The notes below the pieces were generated by a model. The model saw only the letters and a list, made by a program, of their open reading frames with translations, made no database searches and was not told the DNA's origin. The translations under genes were made by a program, and so were the position numbers. A stretch of DNA of 10,999 nt. Origin: Piscirickettsiaceae bacterium. Its GTDB lineage: Bacteria > Pseudomonadota > Gammaproteobacteria > Nitrosococcales > Methylophagaceae. The DNA lies in contig JABGUA010000244.1 of the NCBI GenBank assembly GCA_018646825.1, forward strand, positions 1 to 10,999, in the 5' to 3' direction. Of this stretch, positions 1 through 6,227 are shown piece after piece (the first letter of the stretch is position 1; every line of letters begins with the position of its first letter).

Positions 1-354
1 CTCTTCTATTAACCAACTACAAGCATCTAAGCTTGCTCTACGGTGGGCAGACCAACAAGCGATTAACATAATGGGTTCTGCGGGTTTGATAATACCAACG
101 CGATGAATAATGAGCACATCTAGGAGGGGCCATTGTGCTTTGGCCTCATCAATGAGTTTGTCGAGATAACGCTGTGTCATGGCGGGATAATGTTCTAATG
201 TCATCGCACTGACATCGGCATTGTCATTAAAATCTCGCATGGTGCCAATGAAAGTCGCTGTAGCACCAAACTGCTTGTTGAATGTGGTTTTAGATTGATA
301 TTTGGAGATGGCTTGCCATGGCTCCAAAGGCTGTTCAATAATCTCTGCAGTCAT
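1..354 (-). CDS. moaE: Molybdopterin synthase catalytic (large) subunit MoaE, 3' end cut by window
   Basis: MoaE dimerises and, with two MoaD subunits, puts two sulfurs onto cyclic pyranopterin monophosphate to give the dithiolene of molybdopterin in the cytoplasm. The 118 visible residues read MTAEIIEQPLEPW at the start and include TFIGTMRDFN, ALEHYP-like TLEHYPAM, the HRVG stretch and the CWSAHRR/A segment, all typical of MoaE in the usual order. The frame is open to base 1, so the gene runs off the left edge. The catalytic lysines (K119 and K126 in E. coli numbering) should lie just beyond the window and cannot be checked. The ATG is 3 bases after the moaD stop codon, so the two genes are co-transcribed and probably translationally coupled. 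Recognition is firm; only completeness is unknown. Confidence 0.95.
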   Translation of the reverse strand, partial: MTAEIIEQPLEPWQAISKYQSKTTFNKQFGATATFIGTMRDFNDNADVSAMTLEHYPAMTQRYLDKLIDEAKAQWPLLDVLIIHRVGIIKPAEPIMLIACWSAHRRASLDACSWLIEE

Positions 355-357
355 TAT

Positions 358-585
358 TTAGCCACCTGTTACAGGTGGGAAAAAGGCGACTTCATCTCCT
401 TGTTTGATGAGATCGTCGAATTGGGCATATTCCAGATTGATAGCGACTAAGACATTGTCTGGGCGCTCGGCATTATTTGTTGTGATATCCCAAGCTTCGC
501 CCGCAGTTTTCGCCTGCTCTATAGTGACGTCATCTATTTTGAGTTTATCTTTCAAACTGGCGAAGAATTTAACGTGTATGCCCAT
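358..585 (-). CDS. moaD: Molybdopterin synthase sulfur carrier (small) subunit MoaD
   Basis: MoaD is a ubiquitin-like beta-grasp protein of about 80 residues. Its C-terminal Gly-Gly is adenylated and converted to a thiocarboxylate, the sulfur donor in molybdopterin synthesis. This 75-residue product starts MGIHVKFFASLKDKL and ends FFPPVTGG, with the diglycine exactly at the C terminus as the mechanism needs. The order moaD-moaE on the minus strand, with a 3-base gap, is the normal operon. I see no strong Shine-Dalgarno sequence before the ATG, but there is no better start in frame. The upstream region, shared with the divergent moaC, carries a promoter candidate (TCAACA-N17-TACAAT) reading toward this gene. 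Confidence 0.95.
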   Translation of the reverse strand: MGIHVKFFASLKDKLKIDDVTIEQAKTAGEAWDITTNNAERPDNVLVAINLEYAQFDDLIKQGDEVAFFPPVTGG

Positions 586-620
586 AATATTTCAATTTTA
601 AGAGTGATTGATATGAAGCT

Positions 621-649
621 ATTGTACGCTGGCGGACACGTTTTGTTGA
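621..649 (-). promoter_or_regulatory. Candidate sigma-70 promoter for moaDE
   Basis: On the minus strand a -35 of TCAACA (644-649, 4 of 6 consensus bases) is 17 bases from a -10 of TACAAT (621-626, 5 of 6). It would start transcription about 30 bases upstream of moaD. This is pattern matching only. No equally good promoter was seen for the divergent moaC; a TAGAAT at 691-696 is the nearest -10-like word there and lacks a good -35. Confidence 0.4.
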
Positions 650-722
650 TGAAAACTGATAATGTCATCGGTTATGGCTCTGGCTTGGGGTAGAATATCG
701 TCATCTTAATGTTTTGTTTTGT

Positions 723-726
723 GGAG
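723..726 (+). promoter_or_regulatory. Shine-Dalgarno that fixes the moaC start
   Basis: GGAG lies five bases before the ATG at 732 and inside the reading frame that would start at 714. It supports translation from 732, which also matches the usual MSxLTHF N terminus of MoaC. Confidence 0.7.
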
Positions 727-731
727 TAAGT

Positions 732-1208
732 ATGTCTGATTTAACGCATTTTAACCAAGCGGGTGAAGCGCATATGGTGGATGTCGGTGGCAAAGAAACG
801 ACGAAGCGTGTCGCTGTAGCGGAAGGCCAGATTGAGATGTTGGCTTCGACATTAAATTTGATTGAACAAGGTGGTCATAAAAAAGGAGATGTCCTTGGTA
901 TCGCGCGTATTGCAGGGATTATGGCAGCGAAGAAAACATCAGATTTGATTCCACTTTGCCATCCATTAGCTTTAACGAAGGTCACAATTGATTTTGATAT
1001 TTTAGAAGAAGAAGCTGCTGTGCGATGTCGGGCGCAAGTTGCAACCAGCGGGCAGACAGGTGTAGAGATGGAGGCGTTGACCGCAGTTCAATTGGCATTA
1101 TTGACGATCTATGATATGTGTAAAGCTGTTGATCGTGGCATGGTGATGAATCATATTTGTTTACTTGAAAAGGCGGGTGGTAAATCGGGCCATTGGTTAC
1201 GAGAGTGA
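732..1208 (+). CDS. moaC: Cyclic pyranopterin monophosphate synthase MoaC
   Basis: MoaC turns the 3',8-cyclo-GTP product of MoaA into cyclic pyranopterin monophosphate, the substrate of MoaDE. The protein has the [12 protein letters not shown] opening, [33 protein letters not shown] and KAGGKSG near the end. Counted from the ATG at 732, His77, Asp128 and Lys131 fall at the same numbers as the conserved residues of the E. coli enzyme. That start is also set by a GGAG at 723-726, five bases upstream; an ATG at 714 would add six residues (MFCGVS) not expected in the family. The length of 158 residues is normal. No moaA or moaB is visible, so the rest of the pathway lies elsewhere. Confidence 0.96.
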   Translation: MSDLTHFNQAGEAHMVDVGGKETTKRVAVAEGQIEMLASTLNLIEQGGHKKGDVLGIARIAGIMAAKKTSDLIPLCHPLALTKVTIDFDILEEEAAVRCRAQVATSGQTGVEMEALTAVQLALLTIYDMCKAVDRGMVMNHICLLEKAGGKSGHWLRE

Positions 1209-1224
1209 TAACAACTAATTATCA
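1206..1224. repeat. Short hairpin between convergent moaC and regulator genes
   Basis: TGATAA (1206-1211) and TTATCA (1219-1224) form a perfect 6-bp stem with a 7-base loop. It includes the moaC TGA and overlaps the last codons of the convergent regulator. AT-rich with no clear U tract, so at best a weak terminator. Confidence 0.35.
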
Positions 1225-2282
1225 AAAATAGTATTAAATGGGGCGACTTGACCCGACCGCTCTGTTTGGTAACCTTGGCTATCGGCTAATATCAGCTTAA
1301 AACCCTCGCTCTGTAATAAGGTCTTGATTTGGCTGACAGGGCTATCTTTTATGATAGCTTTAGGGACGGCTAAACAATAATGTTCCCAGACTAAGGGGAT
1401 GAAACCAAGGTTGAACTTCTCAGCCATTGGTGCGATACCAAAACCGAAATCAGCGACCCCACTTGCAATTAATGCTGCAACAGCGAGGTGGGTGAACTCT
1501 TCATCATCATAGCCATTAATTTCTTCTGGTTTGATATTCTCTGATTTGATTAACTGATCAAATAAGAGCCGTGTACCAGAATCTGCCTGTCGATTAATAA
1601 ATTTCAGTTGGTTATTTTTTAGGGCCTGAATGGACGTAATTTGCCTTGTTTTATCTCGATGAAACATCAGCCCCTGATTTCTTTTCACAACATAAATAAG
1701 TTCGTGGGACTTTGCACTCAACGTTTCTAAATATTGTTTGTGAAGGGGTTTAGCTAGTGGTCCGATAGGAATGTGGAAACCTGCGATGTCACAGTGTTTA
1801 TTGTGTAAGGCGCGAAGGCTTTCCAAGCTACCGTGGAAGTGCAGGTCTAGTTTGAAGTCTGATTGTTCGTTAATAAGTTGGCGTAAAGCGCTAATGGCGA
1901 GCCCATGACTGGCAAAAATATTCAGAGACGTGTTAGTGACATTTGAAGTTAGGGCCGTTAATTCGCGTTTAAACTCGGTCGCGAAATTGTCGAGTTCAGG
2001 AGAAAATTTGGCATTAAGCTGGGTATTGGCGTTAAGTAATTTCTCTCCAATTTCTGATAAATAAGCCCCTCTACCGGGCTCCAGAACAACCAATGTACCC
2101 AGTATGCCTTGCCATTTATTTAACAAGCCCCAAGCGTAGCGATAGGACACTTTAGCGTGTTCTGTCGCTCGTTTTAGCGACCCTTTTTGTTGAATTAAAG
2201 CAAGCAGATCGAAGAGAACAGGCTCTATTGCTTGTTGCTTATCATCGCTGTGCAACCATTTAATCTGAAATTTTATTTCCAT
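1215..2282 (-). CDS. One-component regulator: ModE/LysR-like HTH plus PBP-like sensor domain
   Basis: Probable DNA-binding sensor of an oxyanion (tungstate or molybdate), 355 residues. Residues about 20-95 are a ModE/LysR-type winged helix: LLALIQQKGSLKRATEHAKVSY resembles the ModE recognition region (sequence split by family rather than exact), followed by LLNKWQ and LEPGRGAYLSEIGEKLL. Residues about 115-345 are a periplasmic-binding-protein-like domain of the PF12727 type: LNIFASHGLAI, the GSLESLRALH motif, NRQADSGTRLLFD (230-242), and THLAVAALIASGVADFGFGI (264-283). There is no signal peptide and no Mop (TOBE) domain, so ligand sensing differs from classical ModE. It is divergent from the porin-tupA pair, and two matching 20-bp elements lie between them, one only two bases from this ATG, which suggests autoregulation. 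The exact ligand is inferred from context. Confidence 0.85.
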   Translation of the reverse strand: MEIKFQIKWLHSDDKQQAIEPVLFDLLALIQQKGSLKRATEHAKVSYRYAWGLLNKWQGILGTLVVLEPGRGAYLSEIGEKLLNANTQLNAKFSPELDNFATEFKRELTALTSNVTNTSLNIFASHGLAISALRQLINEQSDFKLDLHFHGSLESLRALHNKHCDIAGFHIPIGPLAKPLHKQYLETLSAKSHELIYVVKRNQGLMFHRDKTRQITSIQALKNNQLKFINRQADSGTRLLFDQLIKSENIKPEEINGYDDEEFTHLAVAALIASGVADFGFGIAPMAEKFNLGFIPLVWEHYCLAVPKAIIKDSPVSQIKTLLQSEGFKLILADSQGYQTERSGQVAPFNTIFDN

Positions 2283-2283
2283 A

Positions 2284-2303
2284 ATATGCTCATTTAATCA
2301 TAT
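2284..2303. promoter_or_regulatory. Candidate operator 1 (ATATG-N10-CATAT)
   Basis: An imperfect palindrome (7 of 10 positions symmetric) whose outer arms are ATATG and CATAT. With one flanking base on each side (2283-2304) it matches the second copy at 2349-2370 in 20 of 22 positions. It ends two bases from the regulator ATG and covers its ribosome-binding region, so binding here could block expression of the regulator itself. Seen directly; the binding protein is inferred. Confidence 0.6.
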
Positions 2304-2349
2304 TTATTTATTGATTACCAAAGGATAAGCTAGTGTTGTTGAAAATTAA

Positions 2350-2369
2350 ATATGCTTATTTATTCATAT
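2350..2369. promoter_or_regulatory. Candidate operator 2 (ATATG-N10-CATAT)
   Basis: Second copy of the element, 66 bp from the first (start to start), roughly six helical turns, so both could be bound on one DNA face. It lies immediately upstream of a candidate -35 for the porin-tupA operon (2372-2377), a position that would suit either activation or repression. Confidence 0.6.
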
Positions 2370-2371
2370 TA

Positions 2372-2399
2372 TTGATTTTGATAAATAGGCTTTTATTGT
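2372..2399 (+). promoter_or_regulatory. Candidate sigma-70 promoter of the porin-tupA operon
   Basis: TTGATT (2372-2377), 16-base spacer, TATTGT (2394-2399). The transcript would start about 20 bases before the porin ATG; an AAGG Shine-Dalgarno lies at 2412-2415. The region is AT-rich, so other placements are possible. Confidence 0.4.
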
Positions 2400-2423
2400 A
2401 AATTTGAAAATAAGGTTCGTTCT

Positions 2424-3770
2424 ATGGGTTTTATAAAGAAATTCTTTACTGTTTTACTGTTATCTCAGTTTGTTATATCCCCAGCTCATGCTGGGTCCGA
2501 GATAGCAATTTTGATTGAGATGTTGCATCAAAATGGTACGGTAAGTGATGCACAATATGGCCGTTTAGTCGCAGAGTTAAAACAAAATAAAATGCTGCTT
2601 GAGGAAAAACAGCAAACGATTGAATTGAAATTGGCTGAAGCAAACGATCCTTCGGACGTTAAAGTGCAAATTAAGGGAGGAGGGCTTGCCTTATCTACAC
2701 GCGATGGTGCTTTTACGACCAAGTTAGGCGGGCGCGTGCAGGTGGATGCTGCGCGTTATGGTGGAGAACCAGAGTCGGGTGATGGCACGGAAGTACGTCG
2801 TGCTTATCTGACACTACAAGGGACGATGTATCATGATTGGGGGTATCGCCTTCAATATAACTTTGCTAATACGGGTTCTAATGGCAAGGCGATTTTAGAT
2901 GCCTTTATTGATTATAAGGGCCTGGAACAAGCTAATTTACGTGTGGGTAATTTTAAAGAACCATTTACGCTGCATGAAGCAACCAGTGATAATTTTATTA
3001 CGTTTACTGAACGCGCGATGATAGCTGCATTTTCACCGGGTCGTCGTATCGGTGTCATGGCCAGTAAAGCAGAACGTAATTGGACATGGGCTGCGGGGCT
3101 TTTTGGTGAAGGTGTCTCAACTAGGGGCGGAACCAATGATGAAGGTTGGGGCATTAGCGCTAGGACGACCTATGCTCCTGTTAATGAACAAGGACGCCTA
3201 ATTCATATTGGTTTAGGAGCGAACTTCAGGGATTCGGGAGGGGCTAATGCTGTTCGCTTTACGCAAAGACCTGAGAGTCATGTGACGGATGTCCTTATCG
3301 TGGATACGGGCATTATTAATGACGCCAATGATATTTGGAAATGGGGTGCTGAACTTGCTACGGTGCAGGGAGCTTTTTCTGCGCAGGCAGAATATGTGAG
3401 TAACCGCGTTAACCGCAGTGGCTTTGATAATCTAGACTTTGATGGTTGGTATCTTGAAACGGGCTATTTTTTGACGGGAGAATCACGTCAGTATAAAAAT
3501 GGACGGTTTGGTAAACCCAAACCGAAAGCCAATGTAGGCCAAGGGGGGATTGGGGCTTGGCAACTGGCTTTGCGTTATAGCACGCTTGATCTGAGTGATG
3601 GGCTCGTGGATGGAGGTGAGGCCGATGTGGTATCGGTCGGATTGAACTGGTATCCAACACCAACACTTCGCTTTACTGCAAACTATGAGAACTTTTTAAA
3701 GGTAGATGGTGGTCCTAATGATGGTAATGAGCCCAATGTTTTCCAAGTACGTAGCCAATGGGCCTTTTAG
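2424..3770 (+). CDS. Porin_O_P-family (OprO/OprP-type) outer-membrane porin
   Basis: A 448-residue outer-membrane beta-barrel that probably passes an anion. Residues 1-23 are a Sec signal peptide (basic MGFIKKFF, hydrophobic core, cleavage after AHA). Residues about 28-72 form a short coiled coil (EIAILIEMLHQNG..VAELKQNKMLLEEKQQTIE), as in phosphate-selective porins. The barrel begins with KLGGRVQVDAARYGG and has VRRAYLTLQGTMYHDW, YRLQYNF, LRVGNFKEPFTLHEATS and FTERAM, hallmarks of PF07396. It ends RSQWAF with the terminal phenylalanine used for outer-membrane assembly. Family members OprP and OprO carry phosphate and polyphosphate. Here the next gene, 22 bp downstream, is a TupA-type binding protein, which suggests tungstate or molybdate as cargo. 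That substrate is inferred. Confidence 0.88.
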   Translation: MGFIKKFFTVLLLSQFVISPAHAGSEIAILIEMLHQNGTVSDAQYGRLVAELKQNKMLLEEKQQTIELKLAEANDPSDVKVQIKGGGLALSTRDGAFTTKLGGRVQVDAARYGGEPESGDGTEVRRAYLTLQGTMYHDWGYRLQYNFANTGSNGKAILDAFIDYKGLEQANLRVGNFKEPFTLHEATSDNFITFTERAMIAAFSPGRRIGVMASKAERNWTWAAGLFGEGVSTRGGTNDEGWGISARTTYAPVNEQGRLIHIGLGANFRDSGGANAVRFTQRPESHVTDVLIVDTGIINDANDIWKWGAELATVQGAFSAQAEYVSNRVNRSGFDNLDFDGWYLETGYFLTGESRQYKNGRFGKPKPKANVGQGGIGAWQLALRYSTLDLSDGLVDGGEADVVSVGLNWYPTPTLRFTANYENFLKVDGGPNDGNEPNVFQVRSQWAF

Positions 3771-3792
3771 TTTAGTTTAGGAAATATAAATA

Positions 3793-4599
3793 ATGACTTT
3801 TTTATCTCGATTCGGTGTGATTGCCCTTTTTGTTTTAAGTTCTTCTGTTCACGCTGTCGAGCACCTTAAGATTTCGACCACAACGAGCACTGAGAATACG
3901 GGGTTAATGGCTTTTTTACATCCTGTTTTTGAACAAAAGTATGGCGTTAAAATTGATGTTATTGCCGTGGGTACGGGAAAGGCATTAAAAATTGGTAGCA
4001 AAGGTGATGTTGATGTCGTGTTTGTTCATGCGCCAGCTGCAGAATTAGCCTATGTTGCGTCAGGCGATTTTATTGATCGTCGGCCCGTAATGCATAATGA
4101 TTTTGTGTTAATTGGTCCTGAGTCCGATCCCGCAGGGATTGGTAGTGCCTTTTCTGTGGAAGCGGCTTTAAAAAAAGTGATGGAGTCTGAGGCAAAGTTC
4201 ATATCTCGGGGTGATGACTCTGGTACGCATAAGAAAGAGTTGGCGCTATGGCATCAAGCGGGAGTAGTCCCTGCTGGACGCTGGTATATTCAGGCCGGCC
4301 AAGGGATGGGAGCAGTGATTAAAATGGCTGATGAAATGGGTGCTTATACGTTAACGGATAGAGGAACGCAGATTGCTTTTGAGGATAAGGTGGTCCTGAA
4401 AATACTATATCAAGGTGATCCGCCGATGTTTAATCCTTACCATATCATGGCGGTAAACCCAGAAAAGCATGCCCATGTTAATTATGATTTGGCTATGAAA
4501 TATATTGCGTTTGTTACGGGAGAAGAAGGGCAAGTGCTTATTCGTGATTTTAAAATTAAATCCCAGTCATTATTCTACCCTGATGCGATTCAAGAATAA
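3793..4599 (+). CDS. tupA: TupA-type tungstate-binding periplasmic protein
   Basis: Periplasmic binding protein of 268 residues, normally the capture subunit of the TupABC tungstate ABC importer. A signal peptide (MTFLSRFGVIALFVLSSSVHA, cleavage after A21) precedes KISTTTSTENTGLM, where the TTTS motif at 29-32 is a family hallmark. Further marks are VIAVGTGKAL, GDVDVVFVHAP (71-81), VMHNDFVLIGP, SRGDDSGTHKKE (138-149), GQGMG (169-173) and AYTLTDRGT. These separate TupA from ModA and PstS. An AGGAA at 3779-3783 lies nine bases before the ATG. It shares an operon with the porin; a terminator follows, and tupB and tupC are absent here. Molybdate binding cannot be excluded from sequence alone. Confidence 0.9.
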   Translation: MTFLSRFGVIALFVLSSSVHAVEHLKISTTTSTENTGLMAFLHPVFEQKYGVKIDVIAVGTGKALKIGSKGDVDVVFVHAPAAELAYVASGDFIDRRPVMHNDFVLIGPESDPAGIGSAFSVEAALKKVMESEAKFISRGDDSGTHKKELALWHQAGVVPAGRWYIQAGQGMGAVIKMADEMGAYTLTDRGTQIAFEDKVVLKILYQGDPPMFNPYHIMAVNPEKHAHVNYDLAMKYIAFVTGEEGQVLIRDFKIKSQSLFYPDAIQE

Positions 4600-4619
4600 T
4601 TATTCTATATTTTGTATAA

Positions 4620-4649
4620 AAAAAAGCCGGTGTAATCACCGGCTTTTTT
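4620..4649. terminator. Bidirectional rho-independent terminator
   Basis: A perfect GCCGGTG / CACCGGC stem (4626-4632 and 4637-4643) with a TAAT loop is flanked by an A run on the left and a T run on the right, extending the pairing to six more A-T pairs. It serves tupA on the plus strand and the lipoprotein gene on the minus strand. Confidence 0.95.
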
Positions 4650-4674
4650 ATGTCATTCCTAACTGGAACGTTTA

Positions 4675-4938
4675 TTAGTGCGCTTTCATTTGTTCGTGAT
4701 ATTGCGCTGTCAAAGCATCGATATCTGATTGTGTGCCGACTGGGTGGCCAGTTGCAGCATCATGAAAACCTGAACCCATGTCTTTACCTGCTTCAGCAGC
4801 ATTTTCAGCATGCTCGGCAGCACTGTGTGTCATTTCTGTCGCTTTATCCATTGCACCTTCTGTCGTCTCTTGTGCTTGATCACAAGCGGTGATGAATAGT
4901 GTTGATGCGATAATAGCGGAAAGAGTTAGCTTGTTCAT
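4675..4938 (-). CDS. Small Ala/Glu-rich lipoprotein, function unknown
   Basis: An 87-residue secreted lipoprotein. The signal peptide MNKLTLSAIIASTLFITAC ends in a lipobox (ITAC) with lipidated Cys19. Asp follows the Cys, which in E. coli would favour retention in the inner membrane, though the rule varies between bacteria. The mature part (TTEGAMDKATEMTHSAAEHAENAAEAGKDM, given as two halves of an amphipathic helix about 26-55) is rich in Ala, Glu and His. The tail has SQ/T DIDALTAQYHEQMKAH. No enzymatic motif is visible. An AAGGA at 4948-4952 lies nine bases before the ATG. It follows the DUF2333 gene after 63 bases on the same strand, and ends at the bidirectional terminator. A metal-binding or envelope-stabilising role is possible but not shown. 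Confidence 0.8.
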   Translation of the reverse strand: MNKLTLSAIIASTLFITACDQAQETTEGAMDKATEMTHSAAEHAENAAEAGKDMGSGFHDAATGHPVGTQSDIDALTAQYHEQMKAH

Positions 4939-5001
4939 TTTAGATTTTCCTTATGTTTTTAATGTGTTTAAGTTAATAAAAATGCGGCCTTAGTAACAAA
5001 T

Positions 5002-6063
5002 TTACCCTTGGCTAAGTAAGCTGCGCAGATCGATGATAGCAGCATTAGCACGAGAGATATAGGAGGCCATTACAAGAGAGTGGTTTGCTAGAAAGCCAAA
5101 GCCACTCCCATTTGAGATCATTGGGCTCCAGACAGTTTCCTGTGTGGCTTCCAGTTCTCGAATAATTTGGCGTAAGCTGAGCAGGGCATTTTTGTCTTTT
5201 AAGACGTCAGAAAAGTCATGTTCAGCAGCCTTTAATAAATGAATCAATGCCCATGCAGATCCCCGTGTTTCATAGAAAACATCGTCAATTTGGCTCCAGG
5301 GTGTTTTAGTGACCATTTCAGCTGGCGATGGTGTAGATTGTTGGGCTGCAGGTTCTCCAGCCAAATCTGTGTTAACACGGATTTGGCCGACACTGGCACT
5401 AAGACGTTGGGATAAGCTACCAAGTCGTTTTCCAACGATGGCAAGCCAATCTGCAAGATTGTCAGCACGGGCATAAAACTGGGCGTCTTTTTGTTCATTA
5501 CTGCTCAGGCGTGCGAGATAAGATTCTAGCGCTTTATTTCCGTCGCGGTATTCACCTTCGGTTGATGGGAATATCCATGACTCAGAATTAAAATTAAATT
5601 GGGGTTCTGCGATTGCCAAATCGGTATCTTCTAAGGATTGAGACTGTGACCGACTGATGTCATTGCGTAATGAACGTGAAAAGTCACGGATTTGGATGAG
5701 TACACCAAACTCCCAGTTTGGAACATTGTCCATCCAAATTGAGGGTGGCAGCATATCGTTACTAAGATAACCACCCGGTTTGTCTAGCAACGAATTGACG
5801 AGCGTGATTAATGTCGCGGTTGAGACATAGCCAGTGACAATTTGTTGGTTGCGTTCCGCTGCTATGTGATTGGCGTTTTGAATAGGACTGAAATCATCAG
5901 GTGTATTATTCCACCAAAACATAATGATGAGGAATATAACGATAATGAGAGTCAGGACCGAACCTATTTTTTTTAAATTGTTGTTGCGGCTGTATGGGTC
6001 AGTCAGGCTATCGTAGATATCCCAAATGATGTCTTTGCCGCGTTGCATGATTTCTGATGCCAT
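5002..6063 (-). CDS. DUF2333 family inner-membrane protein
   Basis: A 353-residue protein of the PF10095 (DUF2333) family found in gammaproteobacteria; no function is established. Residues 1-30 are cytoplasmic (DIIWDIYDSLTDPY), 33-51 are a single transmembrane helix (IGSVLTLIIVIFLIIMF), and the rest should be periplasmic. Family marks are GYVSTATLITLVNSLLDKPGG (split around 78-98), NDMLPPSIWMDN, NWEFGVLIQIRDFSRSLRND, and near the end a region with LSLRQIIRELE and SGFGFLANHSLVMASYISRANAAI. The Shine-Dalgarno before this ATG is weak, but the MASE start matches the length of the family. It lies downstream of cheV on the same strand, 156 bases away, with its own promoter candidate. Confidence 0.85.
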   Translation of the reverse strand: MASEIMQRGKDIIWDIYDSLTDPYSRNNNLKKIGSVLTLIIVIFLIIMFWWNNTPDDFSPIQNANHIAAERNQQIVTGYVSTATLITLVNSLLDKPGGYLSNDMLPPSIWMDNVPNWEFGVLIQIRDFSRSLRNDISRSQSQSLEDTDLAIAEPQFNFNSESWIFPSTEGEYRDGNKALESYLARLSSNEQKDAQFYARADNLADWLAIVGKRLGSLSQRLSASVGQIRVNTDLAGEPAAQQSTPSPAEMVTKTPWSQIDDVFYETRGSAWALIHLLKAAEHDFSDVLKDKNALLSLRQIIRELEATQETVWSPMISNGSGFGFLANHSLVMASYISRANAAIIDLRSLLSQG

Positions 6064-6099
6064 TTGTTATTAATGTCTTTTACAATTTGATAAGGGCAT

Positions 6100-6128
6100 A
6101 GCGTAAGCTTTTCACAGTAGGATGACAA
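6100..6128 (-). promoter_or_regulatory. Candidate sigma-70 promoter for the DUF2333 gene
   Basis: On the minus strand TTGTCA (6123-6128, 5 of 6) is 17 bases from TACGCT (6100-6105, 3 of 6). The start would be about 30 bases upstream of the ATG. The weak -10 keeps this tentative; read-through from cheV is also possible. Confidence 0.35.
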
Positions 6129-6208
6129 ACATCTTTAGCCTGTTCAAGCTAGCTCATTAATATAGACATCAATTCAGAAAGGATCTATCCCGTGTATTTT
6201 TATTTTCT

Positions 6209-6227
6209 GTCAATAATGGTTATTGAC
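6209..6227. repeat. Perfect 8-bp inverted repeat across the cheV stop codon
   Basis: GTCAATAA (6209-6216) and TTATTGAC (6220-6227) with a TGG loop; the cheV TAA is in the second arm. On the cheV strand it is followed by an A-rich, not U-rich, stretch, so it is not a standard terminator. It could protect the 3' end of the mRNA. Confidence 0.5.

Noticed and set aside
586..731. A possible molybdenum-cofactor riboswitch between moaD and moaC
   Set aside because: The 146 bases show no clear multi-stem structure by eye, and the gap must also hold two promoters. A covariance search with the Moco RNA model would settle it.
3409..3666. Reading frames antisense to the porin (also 2528-2722 and 2912-3154)
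   Set aside because: They lie wholly inside a well supported gene, lack recognisable domains and have no ribosome-binding sites, so they are shadows.
3793..4599. Phosphate-binding PstS or molybdate ModA as the identity of the binding protein
   Set aside because: The TTTSTENTG start, VGTGKAL, VHAP and YTLTDRGT segments are those of TupA and not of PstS or ModA.
4650..4892. An 80-residue plus-strand frame opposite the lipoprotein
   Set aside because: It begins in the terminator T run and overlaps a lipoprotein with a clear signal peptide and lipobox.
6209..6227. Terminator for cheV
   Set aside because: The stem is good, but the bases after it on the cheV strand are A-rich, so no U tract forms.
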